From Bradyrhizobium diversitatis (GTDB lineage Bacteria; Pseudomonadota; Alphaproteobacteria; Rhizobiales; Xanthobacteraceae): a DNA stretch of 64,000 nt. Position 1 is the first letter of the stretch. Every line of letters starts with the position of its first letter. The stretch covers positions 184,486-248,485 of the forward strand of contig NZ_JACEGD010000015.1 of NCBI RefSeq assembly GCF_016031635.1, given 5' to 3'. Shown piece by piece: positions 49,949 to 58,186 of the stretch. The position numbers and the translations under genes are program-made. The notes beneath the pieces were generated by a model. The model ran no database searches and was not told the DNA's origin. It was given only the letters and a program-made list of their open reading frames with translations.

Positions 49949-50334
49949 CTCGACAAATTTCCTCTTCTCTGGACCGCGGCGACGGCCGTCCTGGCGACCG
50001 GCACCAGCTCGGTGCCAGCAAAAATCACGTACCAGCGCCTGCCCAACAACCGCGTGATTAGCATGAATGCGAGTACGCGCCACGCTGCCTCGCGCCGGTC
50101 ATGCGCGCGGGAACCCCACGCCTGCAATTGCGTCTGGCATTTCTTCCCAATCAGGGATCGAACGGGCCACATTATTGATATTTTTCAATCGGTTATCCAG
50201 AAAATTCCGTTGTCAGCATCCGTCCGGCCGGCTGGTGATGTTCCACGGCAAATTGTGTATGAAGCACGGACCAGCGAAGCCGACCTTCACCTTCGTCGGC
50301 CCGGCGCATGGCGGGCATTGACCGCGGAGTAGCG
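49949..50334. other. Divergent 0.39-kb intergenic region of the purine island
   Basis: Separates the leftward allantoate amidohydrolase gene from the rightward deaminase and transporter genes. It is AT-richer around 50165-50220 and probably holds divergent promoters. No clear operator was identified. Confidence 0.5.
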
Positions 50335-50820
50335 ATGGACGCCGCGTCCGAACGTGACGAACACTTCCTGCGCCTGTCGTTCGCGGTCGCCCGCCGCTCG
50401 CTTAGCCATGGCAATCATCCCTTCGGCTGCATCGTTGTTGCGGCCGACGGCAAGGTTCTCATCGAGAGCGAGAATGGCTACATGCCGGACCATGACGGCA
50501 CCGCGCATGCCGAACGTCTCGCGGCCACCCAGGCCTGCCGCACGCTCGGGCGCGAAGTGCTGGCGAAGGCCACGCTCTATTCGTCGGCCGAGCCCTGCGC
50601 GATGTGTGCCGGTGCGATCTACTGGGCCGGCATCGGCCGCGTCGTCTTTGGCCTCAGCGAGCATCGCCTGCGCGGCATCACCGGCAACCATCCGGAGAAT
50701 CCGACCCTCGACCTGCCGTGCCGCGAGGTCTTTGCCAGCGGCCAGCGCCCGACAGAGGTCATCGGCCCCCTGCTCGAAAAGGAGGCTGAATCGCTGCACG
50801 ACGGCGCTTGGACGAAGTAG
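50335..50820 (+). CDS. Nucleoside/guanine deaminase (cytidine deaminase superfamily)
   Basis: 161-aa deaminase with the catalytic HAE motif in GTAHAERLA and the second zinc pair in SSAEPCAMCAGAIYWAG, as in GuaD-like guanine deaminases and tRNA-adenosine deaminase relatives. Given the neighbouring purine transporter and 8-oxoguanine deaminase, guanine to xanthine deamination is the favoured role. The ATG at 50335 follows GGAG; an in-frame ATG at 50308 gives a longer N terminus. Confidence 0.85.
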   Translation: MDAASERDEHFLRLSFAVARRSLSHGNHPFGCIVVAADGKVLIESENGYMPDHDGTAHAERLAATQACRTLGREVLAKATLYSSAEPCAMCAGAIYWAGIGRVVFGLSEHRLRGITGNHPENPTLDLPCREVFASGQRPTEVIGPLLEKEAESLHDGAWTK

Positions 50821-51040
50821 CGGCACATTCAGAGGGAGATGACGCCGTTTTTCTGATCGCGCCCGATGTGATGCCGAGTTGGAGCAGCTGTCGCGACCTG
50901 GTCGCTCAGCACGGTAGACGACCCGCTGGGCCGATCGCCCGCCGAAACGTTGAGCAAGGGATGATGCTTTTTCACAGCTTACAGCGCGGTTCAAATTGGC
51001 CCACTATCGAAACACGTCACGCATGCAAGCGCATCAGCGA

Positions 51041-52612
51041 ATGTTAGATCCGACACCCAACGGCCAGCATTCCGGCGATTCCCCGCTCCTGAGGACAAGC
51101 GGCCTCACCAAGCGTTATGGCGATTTCCTCGCCAACGATTCCATCGACATCGACATCTGGCCGAGTGAAATTCACGCCCTGCTCGGGGAGAACGGCGCCG
51201 GCAAGTCGACGCTGGTCAAGGCCATCTACGGTCTGATCCAGCCCAGCGCCGGCGAGATTCGCTGGCAGGGCCAACGAATCGTGCTTTCCGGTCCCTCGGA
51301 AGCTCGCTGCCTTGGCATCGGTATGGTGTTCCAGCATTTCTCGCTGTTCGACAATCTTACCGTCGCCGAGAACGTCGCGCTCGGCCTCGACGGCAAAGAG
51401 TCCTTCAAGGACATGTCGGCGCGGCTGGAGCAGGTGTCGAAGACCTATGGACTGCCGCTCGATCCCAGGCGCGAAGTCTGGCAATTGTCGGTCGGCGAGC
51501 GCCAGCGCATCGAGATCGTCCGCGCCTTGATGCAGGATCCGAAATTCCTGATCCTGGACGAGCCCACCGCGGTGCTGACGCCGCAGGAAGCCGACCAGCT
51601 CTTCATCGTGCTGGAGCGCCTCAAGGCCGAAGGCCGTGCCATCCTCTACATCAGCCACAAGCTGGAGGAGGTGAAGCGGCTCTGCGACACGGCGACGATC
51701 CTGCGCGGCGGCAGGAAGGTCGAGACCTGCAACCCGCGGCGCGAGACCGCGGCCTCGCTCGCACGGATGATGGTCGGCGGAGAGATCAAGGAAGTGAAGG
51801 CCGCATCCGGCCGCAAGACCACCGTGCCGCGGCTCGTCGTCGACGATCTTTCGCTGCCCCCCGCAGACGCGCATGGCGTGCGGCTCGAGCACATCTCGTT
51901 CGAGCTGAAGGGCGGCGAGATCCTCGGCATCGCCGGCGTCGCCGGCAACGGCCAGGACGAACTGTTCGCCGCGCTCTCCGGCGAGCGCCTCTCGAAGGAC
52001 CCTGGAACGGTGGTGATCGAAGGCATCGCCGCCGGCCATCTCTCGATCACCCAGCGGCGCAGGCTGGGCGCCGCTTTCGTACCCGAGGAGCGGCTCGGCC
52101 ACGGCACCGCGCCGCGCATGAAGCTGTCGGAGAACGCGCTGCTCACCGGGCACGCCGCCAGCGGCATGGTCCGCCGTGGCTTCATCGACACCGCAGCCAC
52201 GCTGAAGGCGGTCGACCGTGCGACCGAGACATTCGATGTCCGCAAGGCCAAACGCGATCCGGAAGCCGCGAGCCTCTCCGGCGGCAATCTGCAGAAGTTC
52301 ATCGTGGGACGCGAGATCCTGCGCTCCCCCGCGGTGCTGGTGGTGAGCCAGCCGACCTGGGGCGTCGATGCCGGCGCCGCCGCCGTCATCCGGCAGGCGC
52401 TGCTCGATCTCGCAGCCGCAGGCGCCGCCGTCCTCGTGACCAGCCAGGATCTCGACGAGCTCGCGGAGATCGCCGACCGCATCGCCGTGATGTTCCACGG
52501 CAAGCTTTCCGCTCCGCTCGCGGCAAGCGACGCGAGCCGCGAAAAGCTCGGCCTCCTGATGGGCGGCAGCAGCCTGGAACCGGAGGAGATCGCGCATGCA
52601 GCTGGTGCTTGA
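51041..52612 (+). CDS. ABC transporter ATP-binding protein, nucleoside/purine type (NupA/YufO-like)
   Basis: 523-aa tandem ATPase. Domain one has Walker A GENGAGKST and signature LSVGERQRIEI; domain two has a degenerate Walker A (GVAGNGQDEL) and signature LSGGNLQKFIVGREI, the typical asymmetric pattern of BMP-linked nucleoside importers and rbs/ara-like transporters. It forms an operon with two permeases and a BMP binding protein, overlapping the first permease by 17 bp. In-frame ATGs at 50996 and 51023 lie upstream; no strong ribosome site decides the start. Confidence 0.88.
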   Translation: MLDPTPNGQHSGDSPLLRTSGLTKRYGDFLANDSIDIDIWPSEIHALLGENGAGKSTLVKAIYGLIQPSAGEIRWQGQRIVLSGPSEARCLGIGMVFQHFSLFDNLTVAENVALGLDGKESFKDMSARLEQVSKTYGLPLDPRREVWQLSVGERQRIEIVRALMQDPKFLILDEPTAVLTPQEADQLFIVLERLKAEGRAILYISHKLEEVKRLCDTATILRGGRKVETCNPRRETAASLARMMVGGEIKEVKAASGRKTTVPRLVVDDLSLPPADAHGVRLEHISFELKGGEILGIAGVAGNGQDELFAALSGERLSKDPGTVVIEGIAAGHLSITQRRRLGAAFVPEERLGHGTAPRMKLSENALLTGHAASGMVRRGFIDTAATLKAVDRATETFDVRKAKRDPEAASLSGGNLQKFIVGREILRSPAVLVVSQPTWGVDAGAAAVIRQALLDLAAAGAAVLVTSQDLDELAEIADRIAVMFHGKLSAPLAASDASREKLGLLMGGSSLEPEEIAHAAGA

Positions 52613-53687
52613 GAAGCGCGTCGAGCGCTCCGGCACGATCGCGCTGGTGTCCCCACTGATCGCGATCGGCCTCACGATCCTGACCATGGTCATCCTGTTC
52701 GCGATACTGGGCAAGAATCCCCTGCTCGCCCTGCACGCCTATTTCATCGCGCCCTTGACCGACGGCTATTCGCTCCTGGAGATCGCGGTGAAGGCAACGC
52801 CGCTGGTGATGATCGCGATCGGGCTGTCGCTCTGCTATCTCGCCAACGCCTGGAACATCGGGGCCGAGGGGCAATTCCTGATCGGCGCAGTCGCCGGAAG
52901 CTGGATTGCGGTGAAGACGCAAGGCACCGACGCCGGCGCCTGGGTGCTGCCGGCCATGTTTGTCCTCGCCGCCGCAGCGGGCGCGCTCTATGCGCTGATC
53001 CCGGCGATCTGCAAGGTCAAGTTCGGCGCCAGCGAGATCCTGACCAGCCTGATGCTGGTCTATGTCGCCGACCTCTTCCTCGACTATCTCGTACGCGGGC
53101 CATGGCGCGACCCGCAGGGGTTCAATTTTCCGACCACGGCCGAATTCGATCCGGTGGCGACCGTCCCCCTGCTGATCGAAGGCGGCCGGCTGCATCTGGG
53201 CTCGATCATCGCCTTGCTCGTCGTCGCAGCAGCGGCGATCCTGCTCGGGCGCACCATCAAGGGCTTTGAGATCCGCGTGGTTGGAGCTGCACCCCGTGCC
53301 GCGCGGTTCGGCGGCTTCAATGCCAATCAGCTGATCATCCTAACCTTCGCGGTATCAGGCGCGCTGGCGGGCCTCGCCGGAATCATCGAGGTTGCAGGTC
53401 CGATCGGGCATCTCCAGCCCGGCATCTCGCCTGGTTACGGCTTTACCGCGATCATCGTGGCCTTCCTCGGCCGTCTGAACCCAGTTGGAATACTCATCGC
53501 AGGCTTATTCCTGGCATTGACCTTCATCGGCGGCGAGCAGGCGCAGATCGCGATGAAGATCCCGCTGGACGTCACCAAGATCTTTCAGGGCATTCTGCTG
53601 TTCTACGTGCTCGCCTGCGATTCCCTCATCCTCTACCGCTTCAAGCTGGTCTTCCCGAACCGAGAGGTGACTCGTGGAGCTGGTTGA
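52596..53687 (+). CDS. ABC transporter permease, purine nucleoside type (NupB/YufP-like)
   Basis: 363-aa membrane protein with about 8-10 hydrophobic segments of the branched-chain-type permease family used with BMP proteins. The conserved LCYLANAWNIGAEGQFLIGA motif near residue 70 and ICKVKFGASEILTSLMLVY near 133 are typical. Its start overlaps the ATPase gene and its end overlaps the next permease by 14 bp, showing translational coupling. Probably imports nucleobases or nucleosides. Confidence 0.88.
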   Translation: MQLVLEKRVERSGTIALVSPLIAIGLTILTMVILFAILGKNPLLALHAYFIAPLTDGYSLLEIAVKATPLVMIAIGLSLCYLANAWNIGAEGQFLIGAVAGSWIAVKTQGTDAGAWVLPAMFVLAAAAGALYALIPAICKVKFGASEILTSLMLVYVADLFLDYLVRGPWRDPQGFNFPTTAEFDPVATVPLLIEGGRLHLGSIIALLVVAAAAILLGRTIKGFEIRVVGAAPRAARFGGFNANQLIILTFAVSGALAGLAGIIEVAGPIGHLQPGISPGYGFTAIIVAFLGRLNPVGILIAGLFLALTFIGGEQAQIAMKIPLDVTKIFQGILLFYVLACDSLILYRFKLVFPNREVTRGAG

Positions 53688-54591
53688 AGCCATCATCCTC
53701 GCGGTGCTCGCCGCGTCGACGCCGCTGCTGATCGCGGCGACCGGCGAGCTCGTGACCGAGCGCTCCGGCGTGCTCAATCTCGGCGTCGAGGGCATGATGA
53801 TCGTCGGCGCGGCCTGCGGCTTTGCCGGCGCCTGGCTGACCGGATCGGTCTTCATCGGCGCGCTGTTCGGCATGGTCGCGGGCACGCTGATGTCGCTCGT
53901 CTTCGCGCTGATGGCGCTCGGGCTCGCCGTCAACCAGGTTGCGACCGGTCTCGCGCTGACCATCCTCGGCGTCGGGCTCTCCGGCCTGATCGGCGCCGGC
54001 TTCGTCGGTGAGCGCATCACGCCGGCAATGCACCTCTATATTCCCGTCCTGACGGACATTCCGCTGATCGGCCGCGTGCTGTTCGGCGAGGACGGCTTCG
54101 TCTATTTCTCCATTGCACTCATCGTCGGCGTCTGGTGGTTCCTGTACCGTACGCGGGCGGGGTTGATCCTGCGCGCCTGCGGCGACAATCATGTCTCCGC
54201 ACATGCGCTCGGCTATCCCGTGCTGCGCATCCGCACCTTCGCCGTGATGTTCGGCGGTGCCTGCGCCGGCCTTGCCGGCGCTTATCTGCCGCTCGCCTAT
54301 ACGCCGTTCTTCGTTCCAGGCATGACCGCCGGCCGCGGCTGGATCGCGCTGGCGCTGGTAGTGTTCTCGTCCTGGCGGCCAGGCCGGCTCGTGGCCGGCG
54401 CCTATCTGTTCGGCGCGGTGACGATCCTGCAACTGCACGCGCAAGGCTGGGGCGTCGGCATTCCCTCGCAATTCATGTCGGCACTGCCTTATCTCGCGAC
54501 CATCATCGTGCTCATCCTGCTCTCCCGCGCGCGGACCGGCGGCTCGACAGCGCCAGCGGCGCTCGGCACCGTGTTCGTGCCTGACCGCTGA
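53674..54591 (+). CDS. ABC transporter permease, purine nucleoside type (NupC/YufQ-like)
   Basis: 305-aa membrane permease starting with GTG at 53674. It has the family motif TERSGVLNLGVEGMMIVGA near residue 28 and NQVATGLALTILGVGLSGLIG near 90. It makes a heterodimer with the preceding permease. The BMP binding-protein gene follows 75 bp later with a fresh start, so the order is ATPase, permease, permease, binding protein. Confidence 0.88.
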   Translation: MELVEAIILAVLAASTPLLIAATGELVTERSGVLNLGVEGMMIVGAACGFAGAWLTGSVFIGALFGMVAGTLMSLVFALMALGLAVNQVATGLALTILGVGLSGLIGAGFVGERITPAMHLYIPVLTDIPLIGRVLFGEDGFVYFSIALIVGVWWFLYRTRAGLILRACGDNHVSAHALGYPVLRIRTFAVMFGGACAGLAGAYLPLAYTPFFVPGMTAGRGWIALALVVFSSWRPGRLVAGAYLFGAVTILQLHAQGWGVGIPSQFMSALPYLATIIVLILLSRARTGGSTAPAALGTVFVPDR

Positions 54592-54666
54592 AATCTCGCT
54601 TCCGCGGCATGCGCGATCGGGCGCGCATGTTGCCGATCATGGCTTTCCCCCGACGTTTGGAGATCG

Positions 54667-55746
54667 ATGATGTGGAAATCACTTCTTGCGCTGACTGCCG
54701 GGCTTTTGCTTGCCGGGAACGTCAGTGCAGCCTCCGCCGCCGACAAGCTGAAGGTCGGCTTCGTCTATGTGGGTCCGATCGGAGACCTCGGCTGGACCTA
54801 TCAGCACGACCTCGGTCGTCAGGCGCTGGTGAAGGAACTTGGCGACAAGATCGAGACCACCTACCTCGAGAACGTGCCCGAAGGCCCCGACGCCGAGCGC
54901 TCGATCGAGCAGCTGGTCCGCGCCGGCAACAAGCTGATCTTCACCACGTCCTTCGGCTACATGGACTCGACGCTGAAGGTCGCCAAGAAATATCCGAACG
55001 TGCATTTCGAGCACGCCACCGGTTACAAGCGCAACCCGAACATGTCGACCTATTCGGCGAAATGGTATCAGGGCCGCTACATTCAAGGTCTGATCGCAGC
55101 GAAGATGTCGAAGTCGGGCGTGCTCGGCTACATCGGCTCGTTCCCGATTCCGGAGGTCGTCTCCGGCATCAACGCGACGATGCTGGCGGCGCAGACCATC
55201 AACCCGAACATCAAGGTCAAGATCATCTGGGCCAACACCTGGTTCGACCCCGGCAAGGAAGCCGACGCCGCCAAGGCGCTGATCGACCAGGGCGCCGACG
55301 TCATCATGCAGCACACGGATTCGCCCGCCGCCATGCAGATCGCCAGCGAACGCGGCAAGCTCGCCTTCGGCCAGGATTCCGAGATGATCAAGTTCGGGCC
55401 CAAGACCCAGCTCACCTCGATCCTGGATACCTGGGGCCCCTACTACATCGAGCGCGTCAAGGCCGAGCTCGCCGGCACCTGGAAGTCAGAAAACACCTGG
55501 GGCGGCCTCGACAGCCACATGTTCGCGATGGCGCCCTACACCAACATGCCGGACGATGTGAAAAAGATGGCCGAGGATGCCCAGGCCGCGATCACAGCGG
55601 GCAAGCTGCATCCGTTCAAATGCCCGATCGTTGGGCAGGACGGCAAGCCGGTCGAGTGCAAGGGCGGCGATCACCTCGACGACGGCCAGATCCTTGGCAT
55701 GAATTTCTACGTGAAAGGCATCGACGACAAGCTGCCGGGCAAGTAG
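54667..55746 (+). CDS. BMP family ABC transporter substrate-binding protein
   Basis: 359-aa lipo- or periplasmic binding protein. The signal peptide is about residues 1-25 (ending SAASAAD), then the BMP/PnrA core DKLKVGFVYVGPIGDLGWTY, AGNKLIFTTSFGYMD and IGSFPIPEVVSGINA. Members bind purine nucleosides or bases. It completes the importer operon. The ATG pair at 54667/54670 is ambiguous. No lipobox cysteine is visible near the cleavage site. Confidence 0.9.
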   Translation: MMWKSLLALTAGLLLAGNVSAASAADKLKVGFVYVGPIGDLGWTYQHDLGRQALVKELGDKIETTYLENVPEGPDAERSIEQLVRAGNKLIFTTSFGYMDSTLKVAKKYPNVHFEHATGYKRNPNMSTYSAKWYQGRYIQGLIAAKMSKSGVLGYIGSFPIPEVVSGINATMLAAQTINPNIKVKIIWANTWFDPGKEADAAKALIDQGADVIMQHTDSPAAMQIASERGKLAFGQDSEMIKFGPKTQLTSILDTWGPYYIERVKAELAGTWKSENTWGGLDSHMFAMAPYTNMPDDVKKMAEDAQAAITAGKLHPFKCPIVGQDGKPVECKGGDHLDDGQILGMNFYVKGIDDKLPGK

Positions 55747-55855
55747 CACGCTTCTTGCATTCCCCAATTCACCTGCTCCTCCCGGAGGAGGTTCGGAGGG
55801 GGTGGCCAGAAGCACCCGGCACTTGTGGCTGCCCCCTCTTTCCATCTTGCCCGGC

Positions 55856-57202
55856 CTATTCCGCCCGCATGGCCCGCGCCGCGGAACCGTGGCGGCGGAT
55901 GAGGTCTGCCACGTCCAGGCCCGGAATCGCGCCGTCAATCACCGTCCATTTTCCGGCCACCATCACCCGGTCGGCCCGATGCGCCCCGCACAGCACCAGG
56001 GCAGCCAGCGGATCGCCGTGACCGGAGAAGCGCAGCTCGTCGAGCCTGAACAGAGCGAGATCGGCGGCCTTGCCGACGGCGATCGCGCCGAGTTCCGGCC
56101 GGCCGACGCAGGCCGCCGAGCCCTCGGTGACCCAGCGCAGCGCATCCTTGTGACTGACTTTCGTCACCCCGTAGCGAGCCCGTTGCAGCAGGAAAGCGGC
56201 GCGTACCTCCTGCATCAGGTTTGAGCCGTCGTTCGACGCCGAGCCGTCGACGCCGATCCCGATCCCGACGCCGGCCTCCTCCATCTCGCAGACGGGACAG
56301 CAGCCGGACGCCAGCAGCTGGTTGCTGCAGGCGCAATGGCTGATGGTCGTCTTCGCCTGGCCGAGCCGCTTGATCTCATCGGCGTTGAAAAAGATGCCAT
56401 GGGCGAGCCAGGTTCGCGCATTGAGCCAGCCGCATTGCTCGAGATAGTCGAGCGGGCGGCAGCCGTACATCTGCTGACAGAATTTGTTCTCGTCCTCGGT
56501 CTCGGCGAGGTGGGTGTGCAGGCGCACGTCGAGCTTGTCGGCGAGATCGGCGGTCGCGCGCATCAGCGAGGTCGTCACCGAGAACGGGGAGCACGGCGCG
56601 AGCGCGATCTGCACCATCGCATCCGCACCGCGCTGGTGATGCTGTGCGACCACGCGCGCGCTGTCGGCGAGGATCGTATCCTCGTCCTGCACGACGCTGT
56701 CAGGCGGCAGGCCGCCGTCGCGCTGCGACAGGTTCATTGAGCCCCGGGTCAGCAGCACCCGCACACCCAGTCGCTGTGCCACTGCCACCTCGATGTCGAC
56801 GGCGTCCTCGAGCCCTGCCGGGAAAACATAGTGGTGATCGGTCGTGGTGGTGCAGCCGGAGAGCAGCAGCTCGGACATCGCCACCGTGACGCCGAGCTCG
56901 AGCGCCTCAGGCGTCAGCCTCGCCCAGACCGGATACAGCGCCTGGAGCCAGGGAAACAGCTGCCGGTCCATTGCAGCCGGCAGCGCCCGCGTCAGCGTCT
57001 GGTAGAAATGATGATGGGTATTGATCAGGCCCGGCAGCACGACATGCTCGCCTGCATCGAACACTGCGACATCCGCGGTTGCAGGCGCACCGCCGGCCGG
57101 CACCAGCTCGACGATCAGGCCGTCCTTCACCACGATGCCGCGTTCGGCACCATCGGCAAGGATGGCGAGGGGATCCCTGACCCAGAGGGGCTTCGCATCG
57201 CT
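55856..57202 (-). CDS. 8-oxoguanine deaminase / chlorohydrolase-like amidohydrolase
   Basis: 448-aa amidohydrolase superfamily protein (cytosine deaminase/8-oxoguanine deaminase branch). Metal site HHH in LINTHHHFYQTLTRALP, H in THLAETEDE, HCACSNQLLASG segment and D in SASNDGSNLMQE. It would deaminate 8-oxoguanine to urate, linking damaged purine to the urate route encoded here. The start is taken at 57202 (MSDAKPLWVRDP); ATG at 57223 adds seven residues. Divergent from the xanthine dehydrogenase operon. Confidence 0.85.
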   Translation of the reverse strand, partial: SDAKPLWVRDPLAILADGAERGIVVKDGLIVELVPAGGAPATADVAVFDAGEHVVLPGLINTHHHFYQTLTRALPAAMDRQLFPWLQALYPVWARLTPEALELGVTVAMSELLLSGCTTTTDHHYVFPAGLEDAVDIEVAVAQRLGVRVLLTRGSMNLSQRDGGLPPDSVVQDEDTILADSARVVAQHHQRGADAMVQIALAPCSPFSVTTSLMRATADLADKLDVRLHTHLAETEDENKFCQQMYGCRPLDYLEQCGWLNARTWLAHGIFFNADEIKRLGQAKTTISHCACSNQLLASGCCPVCEMEEAGVGIGIGVDGSASNDGSNLMQEVRAAFLLQRARYGVTKVSHKDALRWVTEGSAACVGRPELGAIAVGKAADLALFRLDELRFSGHGDPLAALVLCGAHRADRVMVAGKWTVIDGAIPGLDVADLIRRHGSAARAMRAE

Positions 57203-57358
57203 CATGATCCTGCTTCTCCACACGCCGAATGACGACCAGCCTGCAAGGGGAACGCCAGCCCGAACACGGTATTGCTACGACTTGTTTGTTGCGGCTTGGC
57301 TCCGGTCTTGCAAGACTCGTCTCCACGATTCACCCTGGGCGGAAGCGCTGGCGCAGCC

Positions 57359-58186
57359 ATGGATTTGAATACCATCACGACGGTGGCCCACCCGCAAACG
57401 CGCGCGCAACTGCCTGCCTGGACGACAGGTGATGCCTGGCTTGCAGGGGGCACCTGGCTGTACTCGGAGCCGCAGGTCCACCTGAGGCGACTGATCGATC
57501 TCACCGATCTGAGATGGCCGGCGCTGACGATCACGGACAGCCATCTCTCCATTGCCGCCACCTGCACGGTTGCACAGCTGGACGGTCTATCCTGCCCGCC
57601 CGACTGGCTCGCAGCGCCATTGATCGGCCAGTGTTGCCGGGCCTTCCTCGCCTCCTTCAAGATCTGGAAGACAGCCACGGTCGGCGGCAATCTCTGCATG
57701 TCGCTGCCGGCGGGACCGATGATCTCGCTCACATCGGCGCTCGACGGCGTCTGCACCATCTGGAAGGCCGGGGGCGGCGAGCAGAACATTCCCGTCGTCG
57801 ATTTCGTCACCGGCAACCAGAGCAACCGTCTCATGCCCGGCGACCTGCTGCGCCAGATCGATATCCCGATTGCGGCATTGCGCCGTCGCGCGGCCTTTCG
57901 CCAGATTTCGCTGGCCCCCGTCGGCCGCTCGGCAGCGCTTCTGATCGGCAGCCTCGATCCGGACGGCAAACTGACATTGACGATCACCGCATCGACGGTG
58001 CGGCCGGTCCAGCTCTCGTTTGCCAAGGCGCCGGACGCCGCTGCGCTCCGCGCCGCCGTCTCGGAAGGGGTCACCGAGGAGTTGTACAACACCGACATCC
58101 ACGGCAAGCCACTCTGGCGCAAGCACATGACGCTGCGGCTCGCCGAGGAAATTCGCTGTGAACTCCTGGGAGCAACGCGGCCATGA
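57359..58186 (+). CDS. Xanthine dehydrogenase FAD-binding subunit
   Basis: 275-aa FAD-binding domain protein (CoxM/XdhB type): AGGTWLYSEP for the FAD loop near residue 32, then KTATVGGNLCMSLPAGPM for the second FAD motif near 104. It transfers electrons from the Fe-S clusters to NAD. The ATG at 57359 gives a normal N terminus. The gene overlaps the next by ATGA (58183-58186), so the two are translationally coupled. Confidence 0.85.
   Translation: MDLNTITTVAHPQTRAQLPAWTTGDAWLAGGTWLYSEPQVHLRRLIDLTDLRWPALTITDSHLSIAATCTVAQLDGLSCPPDWLAAPLIGQCCRAFLASFKIWKTATVGGNLCMSLPAGPMISLTSALDGVCTIWKAGGGEQNIPVVDFVTGNQSNRLMPGDLLRQIDIPIAALRRRAAFRQISLAPVGRSAALLIGSLDPDGKLTLTITASTVRPVQLSFAKAPDAAALRAAVSEGVTEELYNTDIHGKPLWRKHMTLRLAEEIRCELLGATRP

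Noticed and set aside
55770..55800. CTCCTCCCGGAGGAG hairpin after the BMP gene as a terminator
   Set aside because: Short self-complementary stem with almost no loop and no U-run; not reported as a feature.
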